NCBI RefSeq assembly: GCF_025698945.1
Contig: NZ_JAILWM010000002.1
Span: 1 to 64,000, forward strand
DNA from: Nitrosopumilus sp.
Lineage (GTDB): Archaea > Thermoproteota > Nitrososphaeria > Nitrososphaerales > Nitrosopumilaceae
Length of the DNA: 64,000 nt
Direction: 5' to 3'
Part shown: positions 18,356 through 30,328 of the stretch, one piece after another
How the letters are laid out: each line of letters opens with the position of its first letter
Numbering within the stretch: the stretch's first letter is position 1
The notes under the pieces: generated by a model
What the model saw: only the letters and a program-made list of their open reading frames with translations
The model's database searches: none
Told to the model about the DNA's origin: nothing
Made by a program: the position numbers and the translations under genes

Positions 18356-18973
18356 ATGGAGCAAAGTGAAAAGGTCATTCTTTCTTCAATGTATGTATCA
18401 GAAATTGAAGGAATATCACCATTTGAAATAATCAGTAAAAAAACTAGTCTGTCATTAAATGAAATTAATTCTAAAATTGATGAGTTGGTAAAAAAACAAT
18501 TAATCAATAAAGACAGAACAACTCTGACAGAAATTGGCCGTAATTCATTACGAGTTGTTTTAGCAGGGGGAGTTTTTGATATTATTCATCCAGGTCATAT
18601 TCATACTCTAAATGCTGCAAAGGCATTAGGAGATGTTCTGGTGGTGGTAGTTGCAACTGACAATACAGCAGTAAAGATGAAAAAAAGAAGGCCATTGCAT
18701 AGCCAAGAGCAAAGACAGGAATTAGTTCAATCATTATCCATAGTTGATCTTTGTTTAATTGGACAAGAAGATGATATCTTCAAGACAGTTAATCGTGTCA
18801 GACCCCAAATAATTGCACTTGGGTATGATCAAGTTCATCAAGAAAAATTCATCATTGATGGATGTAAAAAGATTGAACTTGAAGCGACTGTAGCAAGATT
18901 ACAGTCTCCAATGCCTGAGAGTTCTAGCTCAAAAATTGAAAAAGAATACGGGGAATCTATTCACGGAATTTAG
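18356..18973 (+). CDS. ribL: FAD synthetase RibL-type cytidylyltransferase with N-terminal helix-turn-helix
   Basis: A 205-residue protein. Residues 1-65 look like a winged helix (SLNEINSKIDELVKKQLI). Residues 66-205 are a nucleotidyltransferase with VFDIIHPGHIHTL containing the HxGH motif and a C-terminal SSSSKI. Archaeal RibL transfers AMP from ATP to FMN to make FAD and is about 150 residues, so the extra domain is the HTH. It ends convergently, with a 4-bp overlap, against an HTH-RibK gene, so both FMN and FAD formation are encoded here. Confidence 0.82.
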   Translation: MEQSEKVILSSMYVSEIEGISPFEIISKKTSLSLNEINSKIDELVKKQLINKDRTTLTEIGRNSLRVVLAGGVFDIIHPGHIHTLNAAKALGDVLVVVVATDNTAVKMKKRRPLHSQEQRQELVQSLSIVDLCLIGQEDDIFKTVNRVRPQIIALGYDQVHQEKFIIDGCKKIELEATVARLQSPMPESSSSKIEKEYGESIHGI

Positions 18974-19653
18974 GAATTTACTTGAATTCTGATTGATATT
19001 TTAGAGCCATCTTTGAGTTTTCCAGATTTCCTAATACATACTTTAGAAATTAATTCAATGATAGAATCATCATGATGAGTTCGCTCAAGAATAATTAATT
19101 CACAATTTATGGAATTGTTGATCTTAGCTTGAAAGCATTTAACCCAACCATATGTCCTTTTACCATCTGAAAAACTTTGAATTTTTACACCATTGAGAGT
19201 TTCAAATTGTTTTATAGCCTCTTGATGAATTTTTTTATCTAATCTTACATTTAGAGTTCCCGGAAATGGAATGTAACCAATTTTTGATTTGAATTGTTTT
19301 GTATAACCTTTAAGAGCCATGTAGTATGCACCTTCACCCATTCCTGAAACTAATGTTCCCTGAAGATCTACATGTGATGGTGATGAATCTAAGCTCTTTT
19401 GTAAAATGGATAATAGTTTAACCATTTCAGAATATCCTTTTGATGTAATTTTTACTGAGATATTTCTACCACTGATTATTCTTTCAATGAATTGATTTTG
19501 TTCTAACTCAAGTAGATGCTTTGATGCAGCTTGCTGAGATTTTTTAATATTTTTTCCAAGTGATGAGGTTGTAATGGTAACATAATTGTATTTTGCACCT
19601 TTTGATAGAAGATAAGATAGAGTTAGGATGTGCTGAATTTTTAGTTCAGTCAT
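18970..19653 (-). CDS. ribK: CTP-dependent riboflavin kinase with N-terminal winged helix
   Basis: A 227-residue protein. Residues 1-90 form a winged helix (KSQQAASKHLLELEQNQFIER). Residues 95-227 match archaeal RibK (DUF120): GTLVSGMGEGAYYM, then PFPGTLNVRL near the riboflavin site. It phosphorylates riboflavin to FMN using CTP. The HTH may allow flavin-responsive repression, as proposed for similar archaeal fusions. It is 8 bp downstream of dnaG in the same direction, so the two are probably co-transcribed. Confidence 0.87.
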   Translation of the reverse strand: MTELKIQHILTLSYLLSKGAKYNYVTITTSSLGKNIKKSQQAASKHLLELEQNQFIERIISGRNISVKITSKGYSEMVKLLSILQKSLDSSPSHVDLQGTLVSGMGEGAYYMALKGYTKQFKSKIGYIPFPGTLNVRLDKKIHQEAIKQFETLNGVKIQSFSDGKRTYGWVKCFQAKINNSINCELIILERTHHDDSIIELISKVCIRKSGKLKDGSKISIRIQVNS

Positions 19654-19661
19654 CTAGAATC

Positions 19662-20804
19662 CTATGCTACGCCTAGGTCACCGAATGTTTTTAGTGTCAT
19701 TCCATCAGAGTTGGAAAGTTTTGCAACTCTATGTCCTATTACATATTCAATTCCAGCATTTTTGGCGCCTTCTAAGAGTCTCTGAGTAATAATTCCATCA
19801 AGAAGGAGATATTTGATTCCTGATTGAGTCGAGAGTTTACTTACAACTTCACTAATAGGAACCTTGAATATTTCATTTTGATCACTATCTAGAGCAACAG
19901 CTTCCAAAGTTTCATTGAGATTTGGAAATATTTTGGATGCAACTTCTGCAAGTGGTTTATCATCTTCACTTTTTAGAGAAGCAGTTGGTTTTCCACTTTT
20001 AATCTCTTCAGCTATTGGACTTAGTATTTCATCAATTCTTTGTGGAGTTAATTCTTCAACTTCAACTCCAGAATCTGCTTGGAGTTCATAATCCAAAGTA
20101 ACAACAGATTTTAGCTCTTTGAGAATAAAGCCACCAGATCTATCACCATCTAAGAATGCAACAACTGTATCTTTAGAATTACATAGTTCTTTGATAGATT
20201 CATCAATTTTAGCACCTTCAATTGCCAATGCATTATCATAACCAGCTCTTAGAAGATTAATCACATCTGCACGTCCTTCAACTAGAATTACCCAGTTAGA
20301 ATCAAACAATCCAGAACTGCATGTGAGTTTGGATGGACCATAAGTGGATAGTTTTCCAGTATCACCTTGATGAACATCATTTAGCATACTTTCTCCTTCA
20401 CTTACAGTTTTAGTTGCCCATTTTTGCTTGATTTCTTTTGCACGTCTAACAATATCGTCTTTCTTTGCTGCTCTTACATCATCAATTGCTTCTAATCTAA
20501 ATTTACAATCAAATGGACCTACTTTGTCAATGCTTTCAATTCCTGCTGCAATTAATGCACAAGTATCAATATCAGTACTCATTGGAATTAATGCATCACC
20601 AGTCGTAGTGTTGGCAGTAGATTTTGCATTAACTTCAATGCGACCTACTTTAGAAACTCGTTGCAGTTCATTCAGATTCATCTCTGGACCTAACAGACCT
20701 TCGGTCTGTCCAAAGATAGCTCCGATTATATCTGCTCTTTCAACGAGCCCATCAACTTCATAGGAAAGTTTAACATGATATTTGACAATTCCTGATTGAG
20801 GCAT
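19662..20804 (-). CDS. dnaG: Archaeal DnaG-type primase/exosome subunit
   Basis: A 380-residue protein with the archaeal DnaG N-terminus (KYHVKLSYEVDGLVERADIIGAIFGQTEGLLG) and a central TOPRIM domain: VEGRADVINLL with the catalytic Glu, then FLDGDRSG with the DxD. In archaea it is found with the exosome and can synthesise primers. The start is supported by a strong AAGGAGATGA Shine-Dalgarno shortly upstream. Followed by ribK after 8 bp. Confidence 0.94.
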   Translation of the reverse strand: MPQSGIVKYHVKLSYEVDGLVERADIIGAIFGQTEGLLGPEMNLNELQRVSKVGRIEVNAKSTANTTTGDALIPMSTDIDTCALIAAGIESIDKVGPFDCKFRLEAIDDVRAAKKDDIVRRAKEIKQKWATKTVSEGESMLNDVHQGDTGKLSTYGPSKLTCSSGLFDSNWVILVEGRADVINLLRAGYDNALAIEGAKIDESIKELCNSKDTVVAFLDGDRSGGFILKELKSVVTLDYELQADSGVEVEELTPQRIDEILSPIAEEIKSGKPTASLKSEDDKPLAEVASKIFPNLNETLEAVALDSDQNEIFKVPISEVVSKLSTQSGIKYLLLDGIITQRLLEGAKNAGIEYVIGHRVAKLSNSDGMTLKTFGDLGVA

Positions 20805-20956
20805 AAATTATTCATCTCCTTAATTATCATATTTTGAGTTTCTACCTTCGATATATGAGGGTATCGCAATTTCTTCAAAAATATTTGAAATTTAATTAAA
20901 AATCGATTAACACCACGGGCTAATCGAAGATAAAAATGAAAAATAATGATTTTAGT

Positions 20957-21307
20957 TTATTCAGTGCTAAATGAGTGACCACATGAACAGGATTTTGTAA
21001 CATTTGGATTATTGATTTTAAATCCAGAGCCCATTAGGCTTTCAATATAGTCTACGTTAGCACCCTGTAGATGATCAACACTGTAGCTGTCAACTAGGAG
21101 TTTTACACCATTTTCTTCCATGACGATGTCATCTTCTTCTGGTGCTTTTTCGAAGCCCATTCCATAAGATAGACCAGAACAACCGCCACCTTGAACATAT
21201 ACTCTAAGGTATTCAGGGGCTTCTGCCTCTTCTTTCATGAATTCTTTGATTTTCTCAGCTGCTTTTGCTGAAACTGTGATCATCTTTTGTGTTTGTTCAG
21301 TTGCCAT
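20957..21307 (-). CDS. A-type iron-sulfur carrier (IscA/ErpA/HesB family)
   Basis: A 116-residue protein with the three conserved cysteines of A-type carriers: one in GGGCSGLSYG and two in NPNVTKSCSCGHSF near the C-terminus. Such proteins hold and deliver Fe-S clusters. No SUF or ISC partner is adjacent in this window. A single-gene unit between dnaG and a CBS protein. Confidence 0.92.
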   Translation of the reverse strand: MATEQTQKMITVSAKAAEKIKEFMKEEAEAPEYLRVYVQGGGCSGLSYGMGFEKAPEEDDIVMEENGVKLLVDSYSVDHLQGANVDYIESLMGSGFKINNPNVTKSCSCGHSFSTE

Positions 21308-21406
21308 TATAAGAGAAAATGGCTGTTCAAATTATAATAAGCTTTTGCAACTCTACAGAGTAGTACAATTCTAGTTTCAGGCTAATTTGTGAAGAAATTA
21401 GAGATT

Positions 21407-21808
21407 TCAGTGATCCGCAATATGTTGTACCAAATCACTTGTGGTAATTATTCCAACCACATTATCATCATCAATAACGGGTAATTTTCTAACTTTTCTT
21501 GTAGACATTAGATCAGAGGCAGTCCATAAATCAGAATCAGAATCAATAGAAATTAGAGGTGTCGACATTATTTGTTTTACAGGAATATCATTAGAATTAG
21601 AATGTGCAACTATTTTAATTGCAAAATCTCTGTCCGTTACAATTCCAATAGGAAGTTTATTTTCTAAAACAATCATTGCACCAACCCCAGTATCTTCCAT
21701 TATTTTTGCAGCATCATTGGCAGTAACAAATGAGTCAACAGAAACAACAAATCTATTCATAATTTCTCTAACACTAGTTTTTTGTTGGATTGGATCAGGT
21801 GGATTCAT
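21407..21808 (-). CDS. CBS-domain pair protein
   Basis: A 133-residue protein made of two CBS repeats (about residues 10-65 and 70-130; VTDRDFAIKIV and ITTSDLVQHI are the repeat ends). CBS pairs bind adenine nucleotides and act as energy sensors. Nothing else is attached, so it probably acts through an unknown partner. Similar stand-alone CBS protein at 41089. Confidence 0.88.
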   Translation of the reverse strand: MNPPDPIQQKTSVREIMNRFVVSVDSFVTANDAAKIMEDTGVGAMIVLENKLPIGIVTDRDFAIKIVAHSNSNDIPVKQIMSTPLISIDSDSDLWTASDLMSTRKVRKLPVIDDDNVVGIITTSDLVQHIADH

Positions 21809-21936
21809 TAGTGATTTTAAACCAAAGCCATATTTGAAACAGTGAATTGAATTTCAAAATTGATAATTAATTTTCAATCTAAAAATAAAATAAGAAACCA
21901 AATTGTGGGTAAATTAATCTAAAGAAAAATCAATGA

Positions 21937-22275
21937 TTAATTTATTCTAGAATTTGGAATTAATTCTACAGTTGTTTCTTCCAAATCACAATTGATAGAA
22001 ATGGACTTTACTTTACTTTTGTATAGAAAGTATTTTTTTCCATCTTGGCTAATCGAACCAGAGATTGAGAGCAATTTTGCATCATACAGAGTTTGCAATC
22101 TTCGATAGACAGTACTGATTGGGATCTTTTTTTCGCTTGAGATTTCCATGGCAGACTTTGGTTTTTCCAAAGTATTTTGAAGTATTTGCTTGCAGTATTT
22201 ATCAGCAAGGATTTCTAAAACTATCTGTTTTCTCTCTTCATCCATTATCTTTTGGGATTGAATTAGTTCTTGCAT
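21937..22275 (-). CDS. Winged-helix transcriptional regulator, paralogue of 42168
   Basis: A 112-residue protein. Residues 15-85 form an ArsR-like winged helix; SAMEISSEKKIPISTVYRRLQTL is the DNA-reading part. The C-terminus is a short beta-rich tail. The protein at 42168 is clearly paralogous (same YCKQIL/YCRAIL and STVYRR stretches). It is divergent from a secreted cupredoxin at 22371, with an inverted repeat ACTATA-N8-TATAGT in between, so it may regulate that copper gene. The effector is unknown; no obvious metal-binding cysteine cluster is present. Confidence 0.82.
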   Translation of the reverse strand: MQELIQSQKIMDEERKQIVLEILADKYCKQILQNTLEKPKSAMEISSEKKIPISTVYRRLQTLYDAKLLSISGSISQDGKKYFLYKSKVKSISINCDLEETTVELIPNSRIN

Positions 22276-22350
22276 ATACCATAAATATCAAAATTAGATA
22301 TAACAAAGCAGTATACAGTGCAAGACAAAGCAGACTCATTGAATAAATTC

Positions 22351-22370
22351 ACTATAGATGGCATTATAGT
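22351..22370. promoter_or_regulatory. Inverted repeat ACTATA-N8-TATAGT at the cupredoxin start
   Basis: The two 6-bp arms are exact complements, and the second arm ends at the base before the ATG of the cupredoxin gene. A regulator bound here would cover the transcription start of a probably leaderless mRNA. The same core appears as CACTATAGTG at 42118, upstream of the paralogous regulator. Confidence 0.45.
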
Positions 22371-22889
22371 ATGAAAAAGTTTGTGAAAATATGTCTTCCA
22401 TTATTGATGTTTTCAATAATTTTGGTTTCATTATCTGCCAATACTGTTAATGCTCAATCCATCCCCGAATGGGTTAAAAACAATGCATTATGGTATGGTC
22501 AAGGAATTATTTCAGAAACAGAGTTTCTTGATGCAATTAAATTTTTGATCGAAAATGACATCCTAATTGTAGAAATGGGTGAGTCACAACCAGAAATCAA
22601 ACACGCATCAGTGTTGATACCCAATGGAAACTCTGAAATTTCAAAGGCAGGATTTTATTCTCCATTAAATCTTCAAATTTCAACAGGCACTACAGTTTCA
22701 TGGGTAAATGAGGACTCAGTATTGCACAACATCCAAAGCTTAGACGATAAGGGAAAAGTTGTTGATTGGTTTAACAGTCCTCCATTAGATACTGGCGATG
22801 TATACGAATTTACTTTTGAAAAACCAGGAGTTTATCACTACTATTGTTCATTCCATCCATGGAGAGTCGGAACAGTAACCGTAGAATAG
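22371..22889 (+). CDS. Secreted plastocyanin-like copper protein without axial Met
   Basis: A 172-residue exported protein. Residues 1-28 form a signal peptide. Residues 30-65 (IPEWVKNNALWYGQGIISE) match a short module common in thaumarchaeal exported proteins. The rest is a cupredoxin: LHNIQS gives the first copper His, and YYCSFHPWRVG gives Cys and the second His. The paralogue at 54262 has HPWM where this has HPWR, so the likely axial Met is Arg here. Such proteins probably carry electrons in copper-based ammonia oxidation. Divergent from a winged-helix regulator. Confidence 0.88.
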   Translation: MKKFVKICLPLLMFSIILVSLSANTVNAQSIPEWVKNNALWYGQGIISETEFLDAIKFLIENDILIVEMGESQPEIKHASVLIPNGNSEISKAGFYSPLNLQISTGTTVSWVNEDSVLHNIQSLDDKGKVVDWFNSPPLDTGDVYEFTFEKPGVYHYYCSFHPWRVGTVTVE

Positions 22890-22948
22890 AATAAACGAAT
22901 TCAAATCCATTTTTTAATTTAATAAAATAATAAAGAAATTGGAGATAG

Positions 22949-25906
<2,958 letters not shown>

Positions 25907-26590
25907 TCAAAGATGAAATGAAGATTTGAAATTATTGTAAAAATTCTTCATATTTGTTTTCACAATTGAAATATTTTCATGGATATCAGATCTTATTTTT
26001 TGAGGATCAATGTATGGAATTTTTTGCAATTTTTCCTCAGTGTTATTTATCCAAAGATTCACCATTTCTTCATTAACCTCTAAATGAAATTGTAATCCAA
26101 CTGCACTCTTGTACTGAAATGCCTGATTAGGATAATATTCAGATGAGACCAAACGCGTAGCATTTTGTGGTAAATCAAACGTATCACCATGCCAATGAAA
26201 TACAGTAAATGGATTATCAAATCCTGAAAATAATGAATTGTTATTATGAATTATCAAATCATTGTAAAAACCAATTTCTTTTCTTGGACCACGATATACT
26301 TTAGCACCAAATGTTTTAGCAATCAATTGAGAACCTAAACAAATTCCTAAAACAGGAATATTTTTTTCAACATAATTTTTAATTAATTTTTGCTCAGCCT
26401 GTAAATATGGTAAATCATCATTTGCACTCTCAGGTGCACCTAAAATTATAGCTAAAGAGAATTTTTCGTTAGGAAGATCTTCATGTTTTGCATTAACTGA
26501 AGTGATGTCAAATCCATCATCTTGGAGTAATTCTCCTAAATATCCTGAACCTTCAATTTTTGTATTTTGTACAAGCAATACATTAGACAT
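25907..26590 (-). CDS. Class I glutamine amidotransferase-like protein
   Basis: A 227-residue protein with the catalytic triad of class I amidotransferases: Cys in LGICLGSQLIA (about residue 82) and His-x-Glu in GLQFHLEVNEE (about 167). It resembles the free-standing GMP-synthase-like subfamily, several members of which hydrolyse gamma-glutamyl compounds. No synthetase partner is adjacent. Divergent from a small TOPRIM gene. Confidence 0.86.
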   Translation of the reverse strand: MSNVLLVQNTKIEGSGYLGELLQDDGFDITSVNAKHEDLPNEKFSLAIILGAPESANDDLPYLQAEQKLIKNYVEKNIPVLGICLGSQLIAKTFGAKVYRGPRKEIGFYNDLIIHNNNSLFSGFDNPFTVFHWHGDTFDLPQNATRLVSSEYYPNQAFQYKSAVGLQFHLEVNEEMVNLWINNTEEKLQKIPYIDPQKIRSDIHENISIVKTNMKNFYNNFKSSFHL

Positions 26591-26625
26591 TATTCTATTA
26601 TAACAAAAGTGCTTAATATGTTAGA

Positions 26626-27018
26626 ATGAGTTTTAAAAATATGTTAGTTACAGAACAAGAAATTTTAGAATTAAAAGATTTCATATTAGAATTAAATTCC
26701 ATACAAGATAGTGTAGTAATAGTAGAAGGAAAAAGAGATTCAAATGCTCTAAAAAAACTTGGATATATAGGACAAATTTTAGAATTTCACAAATATGGTG
26801 GAATGGTTAATTTTACAGACTCGGTGGCAAAATATGAAAAGATCATTATTCTTTTTGACAGAGATAAGAAAGGAAGACAGCTTACAGGAAGAACATTGAA
26901 TTTACTACAAAGAAGAACTAATGTTGATCTTTCCTTCAAACGAAAGCTTCGATTAATTACAAAGGGAAAGATAATGTTTATCGAACAACTAGTTTGTTAT
27001 GAATCGTATCTTGCCTAA
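26626..27018 (+). CDS. Small TOPRIM-domain protein
   Basis: A 130-residue protein that is little more than a TOPRIM fold: VIVEGKRDSNALKKLG with the catalytic Glu and IILFDRDKKGRQL with the DxD motif. Stand-alone TOPRIM proteins of this size in archaea resemble RNase M5 and may cut or bind RNA or DNA; the exact role is unknown. It ends 2 bp from the convergent glutamate dehydrogenase gene. Confidence 0.85.
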   Translation: MSFKNMLVTEQEILELKDFILELNSIQDSVVIVEGKRDSNALKKLGYIGQILEFHKYGGMVNFTDSVAKYEKIIILFDRDKKGRQLTGRTLNLLQRRTNVDLSFKRKLRLITKGKIMFIEQLVCYESYLA

Positions 27019-27020
27019 GA

Positions 27021-28295
27021 TTATGGCCAAATGCCTTTCTGGTTAAAGGCCTCTAATACACGCCCTACTGCTAGAACCATAGTTGCTTTTCTCATATCGA
27101 TTTTGTGTTTCTTTGCAACGGCATAAGCATCCTTGAATCCTTTAGTGATATTTTCTTCCATCTTATTTGCAACTTCATCAAATGTCCAATAGTAGCCCAT
27201 GTTGTTTTGAACCCACTCTAAATACGATATACATACACCTCCAGAATTTGCCAAAATGTCTGGAATTACCAAAATTTTCTTTTGGAAGATAATTGGATCT
27301 GCTTCAGGCAATGTTGGACCATTTGCAGCTTCTGCAATAATTTTACACTTTAGATTCTTTGCGATTTCTGCATTAATTTGATTCTCAAGTGCACCAGGTA
27401 CTAGAATATCACATTTAGTAGTAAGTAATTCTTCAGTTGAGATTTTTTTGCTTCCAGGAAATCCAACTACAGAACCTGTTTTTTGTTTATGTTCAATAAT
27501 TTTGCTAACCTTTGCTCCATTTGGAATAGAGATAGAACCTTTAGAATCACTGACTGCAATTACTTTAGAACCCATCTTTTCAAGATATTCACCTGCAAAA
27601 GTAGATGCATTTCCAAATCCTTGTAATACTACTTTAGCTCCTTTCAAACTTAATTTCAATGCTTTAGCTGCTTCTCTAATTGTATATGCAGCGCCTAATC
27701 CAGTTGCAACGTTTCTTGCAAGAGAACCACCCATTGAAATTGGTTTTCCGGTAATTACTCCAGGAGAATATTGATTATCATTTAATTTGCTAAAAGTATC
27801 CATGATTTGTGTCATTTCTTTTCCTGTTGTGTAAACGTCAGGAGCTGGAATGTCTTTGTTAGGACCAATTATTTCAGAAATTTTATACGCAAATCCTCTT
27901 GTCAGTCTTTCAAGTTCGCCTTCACTAATCTTTTCAGTTTTTGGATTTACAAAAATTCCACCCTTTCCTCCACCAAGTGGAACATCAACTATTGCACATT
28001 TCCAAGTCATCCAAGAAGATAAAGCCATGACTTCACGTTCCATATACTCAACTCCACCTTCAGGATTAAAGTAACGAATACCACCTTTGTAAGGACCTCT
28101 GTCATTGTTATGTTGACTACGAAAACCTGTGAAAATTCTAATTTGACCATTGTCCATCTTTACTGGAATCTTTACTCTCAAAACTTTGTTTGGCATTGCC
28201 AAATATTCTCTAATGCCTTTGTCTTTAATTCCTAAAACATCACATGCATCATTAACTTGTTGAGTAGCATTTGCAAATGGGTCATGTTTAACCAA
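27021..28295 (-). CDS. gdhA: Glutamate dehydrogenase
   Basis: A 424-residue Glu/Leu dehydrogenase of usual archaeal length. PLGGGKGGIFVNP holds the catalytic Lys, and the NAD(P) fold carries VVLQGFGNAST (GxGxxxx variant). It interconverts glutamate with 2-oxoglutarate and ammonium, the main ammonium entry in an organism that lives on ammonia. Cofactor preference cannot be decided by eye. A separate promoter is likely; the upstream gene is an unrelated regulator. Confidence 0.93.
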   Translation of the reverse strand: MVKHDPFANATQQVNDACDVLGIKDKGIREYLAMPNKVLRVKIPVKMDNGQIRIFTGFRSQHNNDRGPYKGGIRYFNPEGGVEYMEREVMALSSWMTWKCAIVDVPLGGGKGGIFVNPKTEKISEGELERLTRGFAYKISEIIGPNKDIPAPDVYTTGKEMTQIMDTFSKLNDNQYSPGVITGKPISMGGSLARNVATGLGAAYTIREAAKALKLSLKGAKVVLQGFGNASTFAGEYLEKMGSKVIAVSDSKGSISIPNGAKVSKIIEHKQKTGSVVGFPGSKKISTEELLTTKCDILVPGALENQINAEIAKNLKCKIIAEAANGPTLPEADPIIFQKKILVIPDILANSGGVCISYLEWVQNNMGYYWTFDEVANKMEENITKGFKDAYAVAKKHKIDMRKATMVLAVGRVLEAFNQKGIWP

Positions 28296-28368
28296 GGTGA
28301 TCGTATTACAGAATATCAGATTATATAAGTTTGGTTTAAAATGGCTGATCGCAAATTAAGATTTAGGT

Positions 28369-28749
28369 TTAGAGATAGATCTTTTTGTGATTTAGTTTTC
28401 TATCTAATTTGTCAATGGCTTCTTCTAAGGTGTGGATATTAATTTCAAGAAAATTAGACAGATGAAAAATTGCGCCATATTTTTCGCCAATTTTAGAAAC
28501 CAAGTTGTTTTTCTCAAGAACATTCATGTGATGCTGAACTGCCTTGTAATCTATCTCTAGTTCTTGTGCTAATTGATGGGTATTGTATGGATGTTCTAGC
28601 AGATGCATCACTATACGTAACCTAGTAAATCCACCCCGAGTACTTGTAAACAAGTAAAGAAGAAGATTGCGAGTTTGTTTATCGACCTTTCTTTGTTGAC
28701 TTGGTTGAGATCTAAGAATTTCTTTGAATTGAACTAGTTGATTGGCCAT
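28369..28749 (-). CDS. ArsR-like winged-helix regulator
   Basis: A 126-residue protein. Residues 25-95 form a winged helix: TRLRIVMHLLEHPYNTHQLAQELEI, then YKAVQHHMNVLEKNNLV as recognition helix region. No metal-binding Cys cluster. It lies between gdhA and the divergent proteasome alpha gene; targets are unknown. Confidence 0.82.
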   Translation of the reverse strand: MANQLVQFKEILRSQPSQQRKVDKQTRNLLLYLFTSTRGGFTRLRIVMHLLEHPYNTHQLAQELEIDYKAVQHHMNVLEKNNLVSKIGEKYGAIFHLSNFLEINIHTLEEAIDKLDRKLNHKKIYL

Positions 28750-28867
28750 GTTAATTAAAAATTAGACAATTATGCTTAAAACCATATGTCCAGATCTTTT
28801 CCAAATTATGCATATTTCATATCAAGACAATTACCCTTAAATTGACTGAGAATAAACTCGTGATAAC

Positions 28868-29587
28868 ATGATGGCATCACGTGGTTACGATATGACACCT
28901 ACAATGTATTCTCCAGATGGCAGAATATACCAAGTAGAATATGCCATAGAGACTGTAAAAAGAGGAACATTAGCTTTAGGAATACTTAGCAAGGATGGAG
29001 TAATTTTAGCAGTAGAAGAGAAACCACGAGCACTACAGACTGCAAATGTAACTCAGAAGATTTTCCAAGTTGATTTTCATATCGGGGTTGCTGCAGCAGG
29101 ATATATTCCAGATGCACGAGTTCAAGTAGATAGTGCCAGATTCTTCTCACAGGGAAATAAAATGACATATGATGAATCTGTCGAAGTTGCAACAGTAGCT
29201 AAACATTTAGCAGATCAATCTCATCAATTTACTCAATATTCAGGAGTTCGTCCAAACGGTGTTGCATTGATAATTGCAGGAATTGATCAAAAAGGAGAAT
29301 CAATCTATGTAACTGATCCAAGTGGAACATATGTTCAGTATGCAGCAATTGCAATTGGTTCAGGATCTGATGAAGTAAATGCATTCTTGGAAAAACATTA
29401 CAATAATGAAATGAGTCTTGAGGATGCAGCAGCATTAGCAATTGCAGCAATTAATCTCAAAGCAGAAAACAAAGAAGGACTCAATCATGTAAAAATGGCA
29501 AAGATCACAGTTAAAGAAAAGATATTTGAAAAAATTTCGGAATCCGAGTTACAAAATTATTCTAAAAACTCATCAAAATTCAGCTGA
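28868..29587 (+). CDS. psmA: Proteasome subunit alpha
   Basis: A 239-residue alpha-type subunit. The N-terminal YDMTPTMYSPDGRIYQVEYA is the conserved gate and alpha signature. Alpha subunits form the outer rings of the 20S proteasome and have no catalytic Thr. The start may be ATG 28868 or the adjacent ATG 28871; a GTGAT element just upstream gives better spacing to the second. No beta subunit is in the window. Confidence 0.96.
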   Translation: MMASRGYDMTPTMYSPDGRIYQVEYAIETVKRGTLALGILSKDGVILAVEEKPRALQTANVTQKIFQVDFHIGVAAAGYIPDARVQVDSARFFSQGNKMTYDESVEVATVAKHLADQSHQFTQYSGVRPNGVALIIAGIDQKGESIYVTDPSGTYVQYAAIAIGSGSDEVNAFLEKHYNNEMSLEDAAALAIAAINLKAENKEGLNHVKMAKITVKEKIFEKISESELQNYSKNSSKFS

Positions 29588-29638
29588 ATAGAATTAGATT
29601 TGAAAACTATTCAAACTAGGATATAGAAGCGAAGTATA

Positions 29639-30328
29639 ATGGGATTAGGAAGTTACTGGGGAGAAGTAATGGAGGTACTTCGAGAGATAATTCCAGTTTA
29701 TGACAAAGTAAACTCAATCATATCATTAGGAAAAGACGGTGAACATAGAAACAGAGGAATTTCCAAGAGAGTTCTACCTGGAAATAAGATTCTGGATGCA
29801 GGTTCTGGATTTGGAAACATGTCAAAGACAGCACTAAAGCTAACAGATGGAAAAATCTCAATCACACTTTACGATCCTCTTGTGCCAATGCTCAAAAACA
29901 CTAGTTCGCACTTTGAAAAACTTCCAGATATGGCAAATGGAGTGTTTGAACACATTCCATTTAGAGACGAAGAGTTTGATGCAGTGCTATGTGGTTATTC
30001 ATTAAGAGATGCAATCAATCTTAGAATTGCAATCTCTGAGATTCATCGAGTTTTGAAAAAAGAAGGTAGATTTGTTATTGTGGATTTGGGAAAGCCAGAT
30101 AATGCATTCATTAGAGCAGGAGTTTCATTTTATCTAAGATGTATTTTGCCCATACTTGCATTTGCAGCTGGTGGAAGATTGGGATTAAAGTTTGGAACAC
30201 TATATGGTACTTTTAAAAGATGGCCACAAAATAAAAAACTTGAAGAGTTATTGTTAGAAAAATTTTCCAAAGTAGAATTTGAGAAAGATCTTATGGGTGG
30301 CGCAATAATGGTTGCAGCATACAAATGA
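29639..30328 (+). CDS. UbiE/MenG-like SAM methyltransferase
   Basis: A 229-residue class I methyltransferase with SAM motif ILDAGSGFGNMS (about residue 50) and CGYSLRDAINLRIAISEIHRVLKKEGRF, which resembles UbiE/MenG. It could methylate demethylmenaquinone, since thaumarchaea contain menaquinones. PILAFAAGG suggests membrane association. It overlaps the following MFS gene by 4 bp, so the two are coupled. Confidence 0.75.
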   Translation: MGLGSYWGEVMEVLREIIPVYDKVNSIISLGKDGEHRNRGISKRVLPGNKILDAGSGFGNMSKTALKLTDGKISITLYDPLVPMLKNTSSHFEKLPDMANGVFEHIPFRDEEFDAVLCGYSLRDAINLRIAISEIHRVLKKEGRFVIVDLGKPDNAFIRAGVSFYLRCILPILAFAAGGRLGLKFGTLYGTFKRWPQNKKLEELLLEKFSKVEFEKDLMGGAIMVAAYK

